DNA of 64,000 bases from Delphinus delphis (Eukaryota; Chordata; Mammalia; Artiodactyla; Delphinidae), in assembly GCF_949987515.2 (NCBI RefSeq), contig NC_082694.2, forward strand, positions 46,276,451 through 46,340,450, given 5' to 3'. Each line of letters starts with the position of its first letter. The stretch's first letter is position 1. The position numbers were made by a program, and so were the translations under genes. Positions 1 to 13,780 of the stretch are shown piece by piece. A model generated the notes under the pieces. The model was not told where the DNA came from and did no database searches. It saw nothing but the letters and a program-made list of their open reading frames with translations.

Positions 1-3000
1 AGGGTTAGGGTTCGGGCTAGGGTTAGGGTTAGGGGACGGGGACGGTTTAGGGTCCAGGTGAGGGTACGACAACGCTTTAGGGGGAGCGTACGTGTGAGGG
101 CGCGGGTTAGTGTTAGCGTACGGGTTAGGATTAGGGGACGGGTGAGGGTCAGGCTTCGGGGAAGGGTTAGGGTTAGGGTTCGGGCTAGGGTTAGGGTTAG
201 GGGACGGGGACGGTTTAGGGTCCAGGTGAGGGTACGACAACGCTTTAGGGGGAGCGTACGTGTGAGGGCGCGGGTTAGTGTTAGCGTACGGGTTAGCATT
301 AGGGGACGGGTGAGGGTCAGGCTTCGGGGAAGGGTTAGGGTTAGGGTTCGGGCTAGGGTTAGGGTTAGGGGACGGGGACCGTTTAGGGTAGGGTGAGGGT
401 ACGACAACGCTTTAGGGGGAGCGTACGTGTGAGGGCGCAGGTTAGTGTTAGCCTACGGGTTAGGATTAGGGGACGGGTGAGGGTCAGGCTTCGGGGAAGT
501 GTTAGGGTTAGGGTTGCGGCTAGGGTAAGGTTTAGGTGACGGGGACGGTTTAGGGTCTAGGTGAGGGTACGACAACGCTTTAGGGGGAGCGTACGTGTGA
601 GGGCGCTGGTTAGTGTTAGAGTACGGGTTAGGATTGGGGACGGGAGAGGGTCAGGCTTCGAGGAAGGGTTAGGGTTAGGGTTCGGGCTAGGGTTAGGGTT
701 AGGGGACGGGGACGGTTTAGGGTCCAGGTGAGGGTACGACAACGCTTTAGGGGGAGCGTACATGTGAGGGCGCGGGTTAGTGTTAGCGTACGGGTTAGGA
801 TTAGGGGACGGGTGAGGGTCAGGCTTCAGGGAAGGGTTAGGGTTAGGGTTCGGGCTAGGGTTAGGGGACGGGGACGGTTTAGGGTCCAGGTGAGGGTACG
901 ACAACGCTTTAGGGGGAGCGTACGTGTGAGGGCGCGGGTTAGTGTTAGCGTACGGGTTAGGATTACGGGACGGGTGAGGGTCAGGCTTCGGGGAAGGGTT
1001 AGGGTTAGGGTTCGGGCTAGGGTTAGGGTTAGGGGACGGGGACGGTTTAGGGTCCAGGTGAGGGTACGACAACGCTTTAGGGGGAGCGTACATGTGAGGG
1101 CGCGGGTTAGTGTTAGCGTACGGGTTAGGATTAGGGGACGGCTGAGGGTCAGGCTTCGGGGAAGGGTTAGGGTTAGGGTTCGGGCTAGGGTTAGGGTTAG
1201 GGGACGGGGACGGTTTAGGGTCCAGGTGAGGGTATGACAACGCTTTAGGGGGAGCGTACGTGTGAGGGCGCGGGTTAGTGTTTGCGTACGGGTTAGGATT
1301 AGGGGACGGCTGAGGGTCAGGCTTCGGGGAAGGGTTAGGGTTAGGGTTCGGGCTAGGGTTAGGGTTAGGGGACGGGGACGGTTCAGGGTCCAGGTGAGGG
1401 TACGACAACACTTTAGGGGGAGCGTACGTGTGAGGGTGCGGGTTAGTGTTAGCGTACGGTTTAGGATTAGGGGACAGCTGAGGGTCAGGCTTCGGGGAAG
1501 GGTTAGGGTTAGGGTTCGGGCTAGGGTTAGGGATCGGGCACGGGGACGGTTTAGGGTCCGGGTGAGGGAACGACAACGCTTTAGGGGGAGCGTACGTGTG
1601 AGGGCGCGGGTTAGTGTTAGCGTACGGGTTAGGATTAGGGGACGGCTGAGGGTCAGGCTTCGGGGAAGGGTTAGGGTTAGGGTTCGGGCTAGGGTTAGGG
1701 TTAGGGGACGGGGACGGTTTAGGGTCCACGTGAGGGTACGACAACGCTTTAGGGGGAGCGTACGTGTGATGGCGCAGGTTAGTGTTAGCGTACGGGTTAG
1801 GATTAGGGGACGGCTGAGGGTCAGGCTTCGGGGAAGGGTTAGGGTTAGGGTTCGGGCTAGGGTTAGGGTTAGGGGACGGGGACGGTTTAGGGTCCAGGTG
1901 AGGGTACGACAACGCTTTAGGGGGAGCGTACGTGTGAGGGCGCGGGTTAGTGTTAGCGTACGGGTTAGGATTAAGGGACGGGTGAGGGTCAGGCTTCGGG
2001 GAAGGGTTAGGGTTAGGGTTCGGGCTAGGGTTAGGGTTAGGGGACGGGGACCGTTTAGGGTAGGGTGAGGGTACGACAACGCTTTAGGGGGAGCGTACGT
2101 GTGAGGGCGCAGGTTAGTGTTAGCCTACGGGTTAGGATTAGGGGACGGGTGAGGGTCAGGCTTCGGGGAAGTGTTAGGGTTAGGGTTGGGGCTAGGGTAA
2201 CGTTTAGGGGACGGGGACGGTTTAGGGTCCAGGTGAGGGTACGACAACGCTTTAGGGGGAGCGTACGTGTGAGGGCGCGGGTTCGTGTTAGCGTACCGGT
2301 TAGAATTAGGGGACGGCTGAGGGTCAGGCTTCGGGGAAGGGTTAGGGTTAGGGTTCGGGCTAGGGTTAGGGTTAGGTGACGGGGACGGTTTAGGGTCCAG
2401 GTGAGGGTACGACAACGCTTTAGGGGGAGCGTACGTGTGAGGGCGCGGGTTAGTGTTAGCGTTTGGGTTAGGATTAGGGGACGGCTGAGGGTCAGGCTTC
2501 GGGGAAGGGTTAGGGTTAGGGATCGGGCTAGGGTTAGGGTTAGGGGACGGGGACGGTTTAGGGTCCAGGTGAGGGTACGACAACGCTTTAGGGGGAGCGT
2601 ACGTGTGAGGGCGCGGGTTAGTGTTAGCGTACTGGTTAGGATTAGGGGACAGCTGAGGGTCAGGCTTCGGGGAAGGGTTAGGGTTAGGGTTCGGGCTAGG
2701 GTTAGGGTTAGGGGACGGGGACGGTTTAGGGTCCAGGTGAGGGTATGACAACGCTTTAGGGGGAGCGTACGTGTGAGGGCGCCGGTTAGTGTTAGCGTAC
2801 GGGTTAGGATTAGGGGACGGGTGAGGGTCAGGCTTCAGGGAAGGGTTAGGGTTAGGGTTCGGGCTAGGGTTAGGGTTAGGGGACGGGGACGGTTTAGGGT
2901 CCAGGTGAGGGTACGACAACACTTTAGGGGGAGCGTACGTGTGAGGGCGCGGGTTAGTGTTAGCGTACGGGTTAGGATTAGGGGACGGGTGAGCGTCAGG

Positions 3001-4329
3001 TGTCAGGGAAGGGTTAGGGTTAGGGTTCGGGCTAGGGTTAGGGTTAGGGGATGGGGACGGTTTAGGGTCCAGGTGAGGGTACGACAACGCTTTAGGGGGA
3101 GCGTACGTGTGAGGGCGCGGGTTAGTGTTAGCGTACGGGTTAGGATTAGGGGACGGGTGAGGGTCAGGCTTCGGGGAAGGGTTAGGGTTAGGGTTCGGGC
3201 TAGGGTTAGGGTTAGGGGACGGGGACGGTTTAGGGTCCAGGTGAGGGTACGACAACGCTTTAGGGGGTGCGTACGTGTGAGGGCGCGGGTTAGTGTTAGC
3301 GTACGGGTTAGGATTAGGGGACGGCTGAGGGTCAGGCTTCGGGGAAGGGTTAGGGTTAGGGTTCGGGCTAGGGTTAGGCTTAGGGGACGGGGACGGTTTA
3401 GGGTCCAGGTGAGGGTACGACAACGCTTTAGGGGGAGCGTACGTGTGAGGGCGCGGGTTAGTGTTAGCGTACGGGTTAGGATTAGCGGACGGGTGAGGGT
3501 CAGGCTTCCGGGAAGGGTTAGGGTTAGGGTTCGGGCTAGGGTTAGGGTTAGGGGACGGGGACGGTTTAGGGTCCACGTGAGGGTACGACAACGCTTTAGG
3601 GGGAGCGTACGTGTGAGGGCGCGGGTTAGTGTTAGAGTACGGGTTAGGATTAGGGGACGGGTGAGGGTCAGGCTTCGAGGAAGGGTTAGGGTTAGGGTTC
3701 GGGCTAGAGTTAGGGTTAGGGGACGGGGACGGTTTAGGGTCCAGGTGAGGGTACGACAACGCTTTAGGGGGAGCGTACGTGTGAGGGCGCGGGTTAGTGT
3801 TAGCGTACGGGTTAGGATTAGGGGACGGCTGAGGGTCAGGCTTCGGGGAAGGGTTAGGGTTAGGGTTCGGGCTAGGGTTAGGGTTAGGGGACGGGGACGG
3901 TTTAGGGTCCAGGTGAGGGTACGACAACGCTTTAGGGGGAGCGTACGTGTGAGGGCGCGGGTTAGTGTTAGCGTACGGGTTAGGATTAGGGGACGGCTGA
4001 GGGTCAGGCTTCGGGGAAGGGTTAGGGTTAGGGTTCGGGCTAGGGTTAGGGTTAGGGGACAGGGACGGGGACGTTTTAGGGTCCAGGTGAGGGTACGACA
4101 ACGCTTTAGGGGGAGCGTACGTGTGAGGGCGCGGGTTAGTGTTAGCGTACGGGTTAGGATTAGGGGACGGGTGAGGGTCAGGCTTCGGGGAAGGGTTAGG
4201 GTTACGGTTCGGGCTTCGGTTAGGGTTAGGGGACGGGGACGCTTTAGGATCCAGGTGAGGGTACGACAACGCTTTAGGGGGAGCGTACGTGTGAGGGCGC
4301 GGGTTAGTGTTAGCGTATGGGTTAGGATT

Positions 4330-6990
4330 AGGGGACGGGTGAGGGTCAGGCTTCGGGGAAGGGTTAGGGTTAGGGTTCGGGCTAGGGTTAGGGTTAGGGG
4401 ACGGGGACGGTTTAGGGTCCAGGTGAGGGTACGACAACGCTTTAGGGGGAGCGTACGTGTGAGGGCCCGGGTTAGTGTTAGCGTACGGGTTAGGATTAGG
4501 GGACGGGTGAGGGTCAGGCTTCGGGGAAGGGTTAGGGTTAGGGTTCGGGCTAGGGTTAGGGTTAGGGTTAGGGGACGGTTTAGGGTCCAGGTGAGGGTAC
4601 GACAACGCTTTAGGGGGAGCGTACGTGTGAGGGCGCGGGTTAGTGTTAGCGTACGGGTTAGGATTAGGGGACGGGTGAGGGTCAGGCTTCGGGGAAGGAT
4701 TAGGGTTCGGGTTCGGGCTAGGGTTAGGGTTAGGGGACGGGGACGGTTTAGGGTCCAGGTGAGGGTACGACAACGCTTTAGGGGGAGCGTACGTGTGAGG
4801 GCGCGGGTTAGTGTTAGCGTACGGGTTAGGATTAGGGGACGGGTGAGGGTCAGGCTTCGGGGAAGGGTTAGGGTTAGGGTTCGGGCTAGGGTTAGGGTTA
4901 GGGTTAGGGGACGGTTTAGGGTCCAGGTGAGGGTACGACAACGCTTTAGGGGGAGCGTACGTGTGAGGGCGCGGGTTAGTGTTAGCGTACGGGTTAGGAT
5001 TAGGGGACGGGTGAGGGTCAGGCTTCGGGGAAGGGTTAGGGTTAGGGTTCGGGCTAGGGTTAGGGTTAGGGGACGGGGACGGTTTAGGGTCCACGTGAGG
5101 GTACGACAACGCTTTAGGGGGAGCGTACGTGTGAGGGCGCGGGTTAGTGTTAGCGTACGGGTTAGGATTAGGGGACGGCTGAGGGTCAGGCTTCGGGGAA
5201 GGGTTAGGGTTAGGGTTCGGGCTAGGGTTAGGGTTAGGGGACGGGGACGGTTTAGGGTCCAGGTGAGGGTACGACAACGCTTTAGGGGGAGCGTACGTGT
5301 GAGGGCGCGGGTTAGTGTTAGCGTACGGGTTAGGATTACGGGACGGGTGAGGGTCAGGCCTCGGGGAAGGGTTAGGGTTAGGGTTCAGGCTAGGGTTAGG
5401 GTTAGGAGACGGGGACGGTTTAGGGTCCAGGTGAGGGTACGACAACGCTTTAGGGGGAGCGTACGTGTGAGGGCGCGGGTTAGTGTTAGCGTACGTGTTA
5501 GGATTATGGGACGGGTGAGGGTCAGGCTTCGGGGAAGGGTTAGGGTTAGGGTTCGGGCTAGGGTTAGGGTTAGGGGACGGGGACGGTTTAGGATCCAGGT
5601 GAGGGTACGACAACGCTTTAGGGGGAGCGTACGTGTGAGGGCGCGGGTTAGTGTTAGCGTACGGGTTAGGTTTAGGGGACGGCTGAGGGTCAGGCTTCGG
5701 GGAAGGGTTAGGGTTAGGGTTCGGGCTAGGGTTAGGGTTAGGGGACGGGGACGGTTTAGGGTCCAGGTGAGGGTACGACAACGCTTTAGGGGGTGCGTAC
5801 TTTTGAGGGCGCGGGTTAGTGTTAGCGTACGGGTTAGGATTAGGGGACGGGTGAGGGTCAGGCTTCGGGGAAGGGTTAGGGTTAGGGTTCGGGCTAGGGT
5901 TAGGGTTAGGGGACGGGGACGGTTTAGGGTCCAGGTGAGGGTACGACAACACTTTAGGGGGAGCGTACGTGTGAGGGCGCGGGTTAGTGTTAGCGTACGG
6001 GTTAGGATTAGGGGACGGCTGAGGGTGAGGCTTCGGGGAAGGGTTAGGGTTAGGGTTCGGGCTAGGGTTAGGGTTAGGGGACGGGGACGGTTTAGGGTCC
6101 AGGTGAGGGTACGACAACGCTTTAGGGGGAGCGTACGTGTGAGGGCGCGGGTTAGTGTTAGCGTACGGGTTAGGATTAGGGGACGGCTGAGGGTGAGGCT
6201 TCGGGGAAGGGTTAGGGTTAGGGTTCGGGCTAGGGTTAGGGTTAGGGGACGGGGACGGTTTAGGGTCCAGGTGAGGGTACGACAACGCTTTAGGGGGAGC
6301 GTACGTGTGAGGGCGTGGGTTAGTGTTAGCGTACGGGTTAGGATTAGGGGACGGGTGAGGGTCAGGCTTCGGGGAAGGGTTAGGGTTAGGGTTCGGGCTA
6401 GGGTTAGAGTTAGGGGACGGGGACGGTTTAGGGTCCAGGTGAGGGTACGACAACGCTTTAGGGGGAGCGTACGTGTGAGGGCGCGGGTTAGTGTTAGCGT
6501 ACGGGTTAGGATTAGGGACGGGTGAGGGTCAGGCTTCGGGGAAGGGTTAGGGTTAGGGTTCGGGCTAGGGTTAGGGTTAGGGGACGGGGACGGTTTAGGG
6601 TCCAGGTGAGGGTACGAGAACGCTTTTGGGGGAGCGTACGTGTGAGGGCGCGGGTTAGTGTTAGCGTAAGGGTTAGGATTAGGGGACGGCTGAGGGTCAG
6701 GCTTCGGGGAAGGGTTAGGGTTAGGGTTCGGGCTAGGGTTAGGGTTAGGGGATGGGGACGTTTTAGGGTCCAGGTGAGGGTACGACAACGCTTTAGGGGG
6801 TGCGTACGTGTGAGGGCGCGGGTTAGTGTTAGCGTACAGGTTAGGATTAGGGGACGGGTGAGGGTCAGGCTTCGGGGAAGTGTTAGGGTTAGGGTTCGGG
6901 CTAGGGTTAGGGTTAGGGGACAGGGACGGTTTAGGGTCCAGGTGAGGGTACGACAACGCTTTAGGGGGAGCGTACGTGTGAGGGCGCGGG
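4330..6990 (+). repeat. Nested satellite block, copy 1 (about 2.7 kb)
   Basis: Private variants recur in the same order in the following block. The variant gtgttaggattatggg at about 5,494 recurs at about 8,181 (lag 2,687). The variant gcgtacttttgag at about 5,795 recurs at about 8,650 (lag 2,855). The paired units in which a ggacgg is replaced by gttagg (4,562 and 4,905) recur at 7,247 and 7,590. The lag jumps by exactly 168 between the first two markers because the next block has one extra unit. The block edges are approximate. Confidence 0.75.
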
Positions 6991-9840
6991 TTAGTGTTAG
7001 CGTACGGGTTAGGATTAGGGGACGGGTGAGGGTCAGGCTTCGGGGAAGGGTTAGGGATAGGGTTCGGGCTAGGGTTAGGGTTAGGGGACGGGGACGGTTT
7101 AGGGTCCACGTGAGGGTACGACAACGCTTTAGGGGGAGCGTACGTGAGAGGGCGCGGGTTAGTGTTAGCGTACGGGTTAGGATTAGGGGACGGGTGAGGG
7201 TCAGGCTTCGGGGAAGGGTTAGGGTTAGGGTTCGGGCTAGGGTTAGGGTTAGGGTTAGGGGACGGTTTAGGGTCCAGGTGAGGGTACGACAACGCTTTAG
7301 GGGGAGCGTACGTGTGAGGGCGCGGGTTAGTGTTAGCGTACGGGTTAGGATTAGGGGACGGGTGAGGGTCAGGCTTCGGGGAAGGATTAGGGTTCAGGTT
7401 CGGGCTAGGGTTAGGGTTAGGGGACGGGGACGGTTTAGGGTCCAGGTGAGGGTACGACAACGCTTTAGGGGGAGCGTACGTGTGAGGGCGCGGGTTAGTG
7501 TTAGCGTACGGGTTAGGATTAGGGGACGGGTGAGGGTCAGGCTTCGGGGAAGGGTTAGGGTTAGGGTTCGGGCTAGGGTTAGGGTTAGGGTTAGGGGACG
7601 GTTTAGGGTCCAGGTGAGGGTACGACAACGCTTTAGGGGGAGCGTACGTGTGAGGGCGCGGGTTAGTGTTAGCGTACGGGTTAGGATTAGGGGACGGGTG
7701 AGGGTCAGGCTTCGGGGAAGGGTTAGGGTTAGGGTTCGGGCTAGGGTTAGGGTTAGGGGACGGGGACGGTTTAGGGTCCACGTGAGGGTACGACAACGCT
7801 TTAGGGGGAGCGTACGTGTGAGGGCGCGGGTTAGTGTTAGCGTACGGGTTAGGATTAGGGGACGGCTGACGGTCAGGCTTCGGGGAAGGGTTAGGGTTAG
7901 GGTTCGGGCTAGGGTTAGGGTTAGGGGACGGGGACGGTTTAGGGTCCAGGTGAGGGTACGACAACGCTTTAGGGGGAGCGTACGTGTGAGGGCGCGGGTT
8001 AGTGTTAGCGTACGGGTTAGGATTAGGGGACGGGTGAGGGTCAGGCCTCGGGGAAGGGTTAGGGTTAGGGTTCAGGCTAGGGTTAGGGTTAGGAGACGGG
8101 GACGGTTTAGGGTCCAGGTGAGGGTACGACAACGCTTTAGGGGGAGCGTACGTGTGAGGGCGCGGGTTAGTGTTAGCGTACGTGTTAGGATTATGGGACG
8201 GGTGAGGGTCAGGCTTCGGGGAAGGGTTAGGGTTAGGGTTCGGGCTAGGGTTAGGGTTAGGGGACGGGGACGGTTTAGGGTCCAGGTGAGGGTACGACAA
8301 CGGTTAAGGGGGAGCGTACGTGTGAGGGCGCGGGTTAGTGTTAGCGTACGGGTTAGGATTAGGGGACGGCTGAGGGTCAGGCTTCGGGGAAGGGTTAGGG
8401 TTAGGGTTCGGGCTAGGGTTAGGGTTAGGGGACGGGGACGGTTTAGGATCCAGGTGAGGGTACGACAACGCTTTAGGGGGAGCGTACGTGTGAGGGCGCG
8501 GGTTAGTGTTAGCGTACGGGTTAGGTTTAGGGGACGGCTGAGGGTCAGGCTTCGGGGAAGGGTTAGGGTTAGGGTTCGGGCTAGGGTTAGGGTTAGGGGA
8601 CGGGGACGGTTTAGGGTCCAGGTGAGGGTACGACAACGCTTTAGGGGGTGCGTACTTTTGAGGGCGCGGGTTAGTGTTAGCGTACGGGTTAGGATTAGGG
8701 GACGGGTGAGGGTCAGGCTTCGGGGAAGGGTTAGGGTTAGGGTTCGGGCTAGGGTTAGGGTTAGGGGACGGGGACGGTTTAGGGTCCAGGTGAGGGTACG
8801 ACAACACTTTAGGGGGAGCGTACGTGTGAGGGCGCGGGTTAGTGTTAGCGTACGGGTTAGGATTAGGGGACGGCTGAGGGTGAGGCTTCGGGGAAGGGTT
8901 AGGGTTAGGGTTCGGGCTAGGGTTAGGGTTAGGGGACGGGGACGGTTTAGGGTCCAGGTGAGGGTACGACAACGCTTTAGGGGGAGCGTACGTGTGAGGG
9001 CGCGGGTTAGTGTTAGCGTACGGGTTAGGATTAGGGGACGGCTGAGGGTGAGGCTTCGGGGAAGGGTTAGGGTTAGGGTTCGGGCTAGGGTTAGGGTTAG
9101 GGGACGGGGACGGTTTAGGGTCCAGGTGAGGGTACGACAACGCTTTAGGGGGAGCGTACGTGTGAGGGCGTGGGTTAGTGTTAGCGTACGGGTTAGGATT
9201 AGGGGACGGGTGAGGGTCAGGCTTCGGGGAAGGGTTAGGGTTAGGGTTCGGGCTAGGGTTAGAGTTAGGGGACGGGGACGGTTTAGGGTCCAGGTGAGGG
9301 TACGACAACGCTTTAGGGGGAGCGTACGTGTGAGGGCGCGGGTTAGTGTTAGCGTACGGGTTAGGATTAGGGACGGGTGAGGGTCAGGCTTCGGGGAAGG
9401 GTTAGGGTTAGGGTTCGGGCTAGGGTTAGGGTTAGGGGACGGGGACGGTTTAGGGTCCAGGTGAGGGTACGAGAACGCTTTTGGGGGAGCGTACGTGTGA
9501 GGGCGCGGGTTAGTGTTAGCGTAAGGGTTAGGATTAGGGGACGGGTGAGGGTCAGGCTTCGGGGAAGGGTTAGGGTTAGGGTTCGGGCTAGGGTTAGGGT
9601 TAGGGGATGGGGACGTTTTAGGGTCCAGGTGAGGGTACGACAACGCTTTAGGGGGTGCGTACGTGTGAGGGCGCGGGTTAGTGTTAGCGTACAGGTTAGG
9701 ATTAGGGGACGGGTGAGGGTCAGGCTTCGGGGAAGTGTTAGGGTTAGGGTTCGGGCTAGGGTTAGGGTTAGGGGACAGGGACGGTTTAGGGTCCAGGTGA
9801 GGGTACGACAACGCTTTAGGGGGAGCGTACGTGTGAGGGC
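6990..9840 (+). repeat. Nested satellite block, copy 2 (about 2.85 kb)
   Basis: Second copy of the preceding block, offset 2,687 bp in its left part and 2,855 bp in its right part. It carries one additional 168-bp unit at about 8,270-8,440, marked by the variant acaacggttaaggggg at about 8,296. The same extra unit recurs at about 14,134 and 20,308, so the later large blocks descend from this copy and not from copy 1. Confidence 0.75.
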
Positions 9841-12800
9841 GCGGGTTAGTGTTAGCGTACGGCTTAGGATTAGGGGACGGCTGAGGGTCAGGCTTCGGGG
9901 AAGGGTTAGGGTTAGGGTTCGGGCTAGGGTTAGGGTTAGGGGATGGGGACGGTTTAGGGTACAGGTGAGGGTACGACAACGCTTTAGGTGCAGCGTACGT
10001 GTGAGGGCGCGGGTTAGTGTTAGCGTACGGGTTAGGATTAGGGGACGGGTGAGGGTCAGGCTTCGGGGAAGGGTTAGGGTTAGGGTTCGGGCTAGGGTTA
10101 GGGTTAGGGGACGGGGACGGTTTAGGGTCCAGGTGAGGGTCCGACAACGCTTTAGGGGGAGCGTACGTGTGAGGGCGTGGGTTAGTGTTAGCGTACGGGT
10201 TAGGATTAGGGGACGGGTGAGGGTCAGGCTTCGGGGAAGGGTTAGGGTTAGGGTTCGGGCTAGGGTTAGGGTTAGGGGACGGGGACGGTTTAGGGTCCAG
10301 GTGAGGGTACGACAACGCTTTAGGGGGTGCGTACGTGTGAGGGCGCGGGTTAGTGTTAGCGTACGGGTTAGGATTAGGGGACGGCTGAGGGTCAGGCTTC
10401 GGGGAAGGGTTAGGGTTAGGGTTCGGGCTAGGATTAGGGTTAGGGGACGGGGACGGTTTAGGGTCCAGGTGAGGGTACGACAACGCTTTAGGGGGAGCCT
10501 ACATGTGAGGGCGCGGGTTAGTGTTAGCGTACGGGTTAGGATTAGGGGACGGCTGAGGGTCAGGCTTCGGGGAAGGGTTAGGATTAGGGTTCGGGCTAGC
10601 GTTAGGGTTAGGGGATGGGGACCGTTTAGGGTCCAGGTGAGGGTACGACAACGCTTTAGGGGGAGCGTACGTGTGAGGGCGCGGGTTAGTGTTAGCGTAC
10701 GGGTTAGGATTATGGGACCGGTGAGGGTCAGGCTTCGGGGAAGGGTTAGGGTTAGGGTCGGGCTAGGGTTAGGGTTAGGGGACGGGGACGGTTTAGTGTC
10801 CAGGTGAGGGTACGACAACGCTTTAGGGGGAGCGTACGTGTGAGGGCACGGGTTAGTGTTAGCGTACGGGTTAGGATTAGGGGACGGCTGAGGGTCAGGC
10901 TTCGGGGAAGGGTTAGGGTTAGGGTTCGGGCTAGGGTTAGGGTTAGGGGACGGGGACGGTTTAGGGTCCAGGTGAGGGTACCACAACGCTTTAGGGGGAG
11001 CGTACGTGTGAGGGCGCGGGTTAGTGTTAGCGTACGGGTTAGGATTAGGGGATGGCTGAGGGTCAGGCTTCGGGGAAGGGTTAGGGTTAGGGTTCGGGCT
11101 AGGGTTAGGGTTAGGGGACGGGGACGGTTTAGGGTCCAGGTGAGGGTACGACAACGTTTTAGGGGGAGCATACGTGTGAGGGCGCGGGTTAGTGTTAGCG
11201 TACGGGTTAGGATTAGGGGACGGCTGAGGGTCAGGCTTCGGGGAAGGGTTAGGGTTAGGGTTAGGGGAAAGGGAAGTTTAGGGTCCAGGTGAGGGTACGA
11301 CAACGCTTTAGGGGGAGCGTACGTGTGAGGGCGCGGGTTAGTGTTAGCGTACGGTGTAGGATTAGGTGACGGCTGAGGGTCAGGCTTCGGGGAAGTGTTA
11401 GGGTTAGGGTTCGGGCTAGGGTTAGGGTTCGGGCACGGGGACGGTTTAGGGTCCAGGTGAGGGAACGACAACGCTTTAGGGGGAGCGTACGTGTGAGGGC
11501 GCGGGTTAGTGTTAGCGTACGGGTTAGGATTAGGGGACGGCTGAGGGTCAGGCTTCGGGGAAGGGTTACGGTTAGGGTTCGGGCTAGAGTTAGGGTTAGG
11601 GGACGGGGACGGTTTAGTGTCCAGGTGAGGGTACGACAACACTTTAGGGGGAGCGTACGTGTGAGGGCGCGGGTTAGTGTTAGCGTACGAGTTAGGATTA
11701 GGGGCCGGGTGAGGGTCAGGCTTCGGGGAAGGGTTAGGGTTAGGGTTCGGGCTAGGGTTAGGGTTAGGGGACGGGGACGGTTTAGGGTCCAGGTGAGGGT
11801 ACGACAACGCTTTAGGGAGAGCGTACGTGTGAGGGCGCGGGTTCGTGTTAGCGTACGGGTTAGGATTAGGGGACGGGTGAGGGTCAGGCTTCGGGGAAGG
11901 GTTAGTGTTAGGGTTCGGGCTAGGGTTAGGGTTAGGGGACGGGGACGGTTTAGGGTCCAGGTGAGGGTATGACAACGCTTTAGGGGGAGCGTACGTGTGA
12001 GGGCGTGGGTTAGTGTTAGCGTACGGGTTAGGATTACGGGACGGGTGAGGGTCAGGCTTCGGGGAAGGGTTAGGGTTAGGGTTCGGGCTAGGGTTAGGGT
12101 TAGGGGACGGGGACGGTTTAGGGTCCAGGTGAGGGTACGACAACGCTTTAGGGGGAGCATATGTGTGAGGGCGCGGGTTAGTGTTAGCGTACGGGTTAGG
12201 ATTAGGGGACGGCTGAGGGTCAGGCTTCGGGGAAGGGTTAGGGTTAGGGTTCGGGCTAGGGTTAGGGTTAGGGGACGGGGACGGTTTAGGGTCCAGGTGA
12301 GGGTACGACAACGCTTTAGGGGGAGCGTATGTGTGAGGGCGCGGGTTAGTGTTAGCGTACGGGTTAGGATTAGGGGACGGGTGAGGGTCAGGCTTCGGGG
12401 AAGGGTTAGGGTTAGGGTTCGGGCTAGGGTTAGGGTTAGGGGACGGGGACGGTTTAGGGTTCAGGTGAGGGTACAACGCTTCAGGGGGAGCGTACGTGTG
12501 AGGGCGTGGGTTAGTGTTAGCGTACGGGTTAGGATTAAGGGACGTGTGAGGGTCAGGCTTCGGGGAAGGGTTAGGGTTAGGGTTCGGGCTAGGGTTAGGG
12601 GACGGGGACGGTTTAGGGTCCAGGTGAGGGTACGACAACGCTTTAGGGGGAGCGTACGTGTGAGGGCGCTGGTTAGTGTTAGCGTACGGTTTAGGATTAG
12701 GGGACGGCTGAGGGTCAGGCTTCGGGGAAGGGTTAGGGTTAGGGTTCGGGCTAGGGTTAGGGTTAGGGGACGGGGACGGTTTAGGGTCCAGGTGAGGGTA

Positions 12801-13780
12801 CGACAACGCTTTAGGGGGAGCGTACGTGTGAGGGCGCGGGTTAGTGTTAGCGTACGGGTTAGGATTAGGGGACGGGTGAGGGTCAGGCTTCGGGGAAGGG
12901 TTAGGGTTAGGGTTCGGGCTAGGGTTAGGGTTAGGGGACGGGGCCGGTTTACGGTCCACGTGAGGGTACGACAACGCTTTAGGGGGAGCGTACGTGTGAG
13001 GGCGCGGGTTAGTGTTAGCGTACGGGTTAGGATTAGGGGCCGGGTGAGGGTCAGGCTTCGGGGAACGGTTAGGGTTAGGGTTCGGGCTAGGGTTAGGGTT
13101 AGGGGACGGGGACGGTTTAGGGTCCAGGTGAGGGTACGACAACGCTTTAGGGGGAGCGTACGTGTGAGGGCGCGGGTTAGTGTTAGCGTACGGGTTAGGA
13201 TTAGGGGACGGGTGAGGGTCAGGCTTCGGGGAAGGGTTAGGGTTAGGGTTCAGGCTAGGGTTAGGGTTAGGGGACGGGGACGGTTTACGGTCCAGGTGAG
13301 GGTACGACAACTCTTTAGGGGGAGCGTACGTGTGAGGGCGCGGGTTAGTGTTAGCGTACGGGTTAGGTTTAGGGAGCGGGTGAGGGTCAGGCTTCGGGGA
13401 AGGGTTAGGGTTAGGGTTCGGGCTAGGGTTAGGGTTAGGGGACGGGGACGGTTTAGGGTCCAGGTGAGGGTACGACAACGCTTTAGGGGGAGCGTACGTG
13501 TGAGGGCGCGGGTTAGTGTTAGCGTACGGGTTAGGATTAGGGGACGGCTGAGGGTCAGGCTTTGGGGAAGGGTTAGGGTTAGGGTTCGGGCTAGGGTTAG
13601 GGTTAGGGGACGGGGACGGTTTAGGGTCCAGGTGAGGGTACGACAACGTTATAGGGGGCGCGTACGTGTGAGGGCGCGGGTTAGTGTTAGCGTACGGGTT
13701 AGGATTAGGGAACGGGAGAAGGTGAGGCTTCGGGGAAGGTTTACGGTTAGGGTTAGGGTTAGGGGACGGGGACGGTTTAG
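7942..13780 (+). repeat. 5,838-bp higher-order satellite block, copy 1
   Basis: About 34.75 monomers. Every private variant tested recurs 5,838 bp downstream: gtgttaggattatggg (8,181 to 14,019), gcgtacttttgag (8,650 to 14,488), aaagggaag (11,268 to 17,106) and ggccggtttacggtcc (about 12,941 to 18,779). The left edge is approximate. The right edge lies just after an unusual shortened unit near 13,720-13,770. This block overlaps the smaller 2.85-kb block, so the array was built by successive rounds of duplication. Confidence 0.88.
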
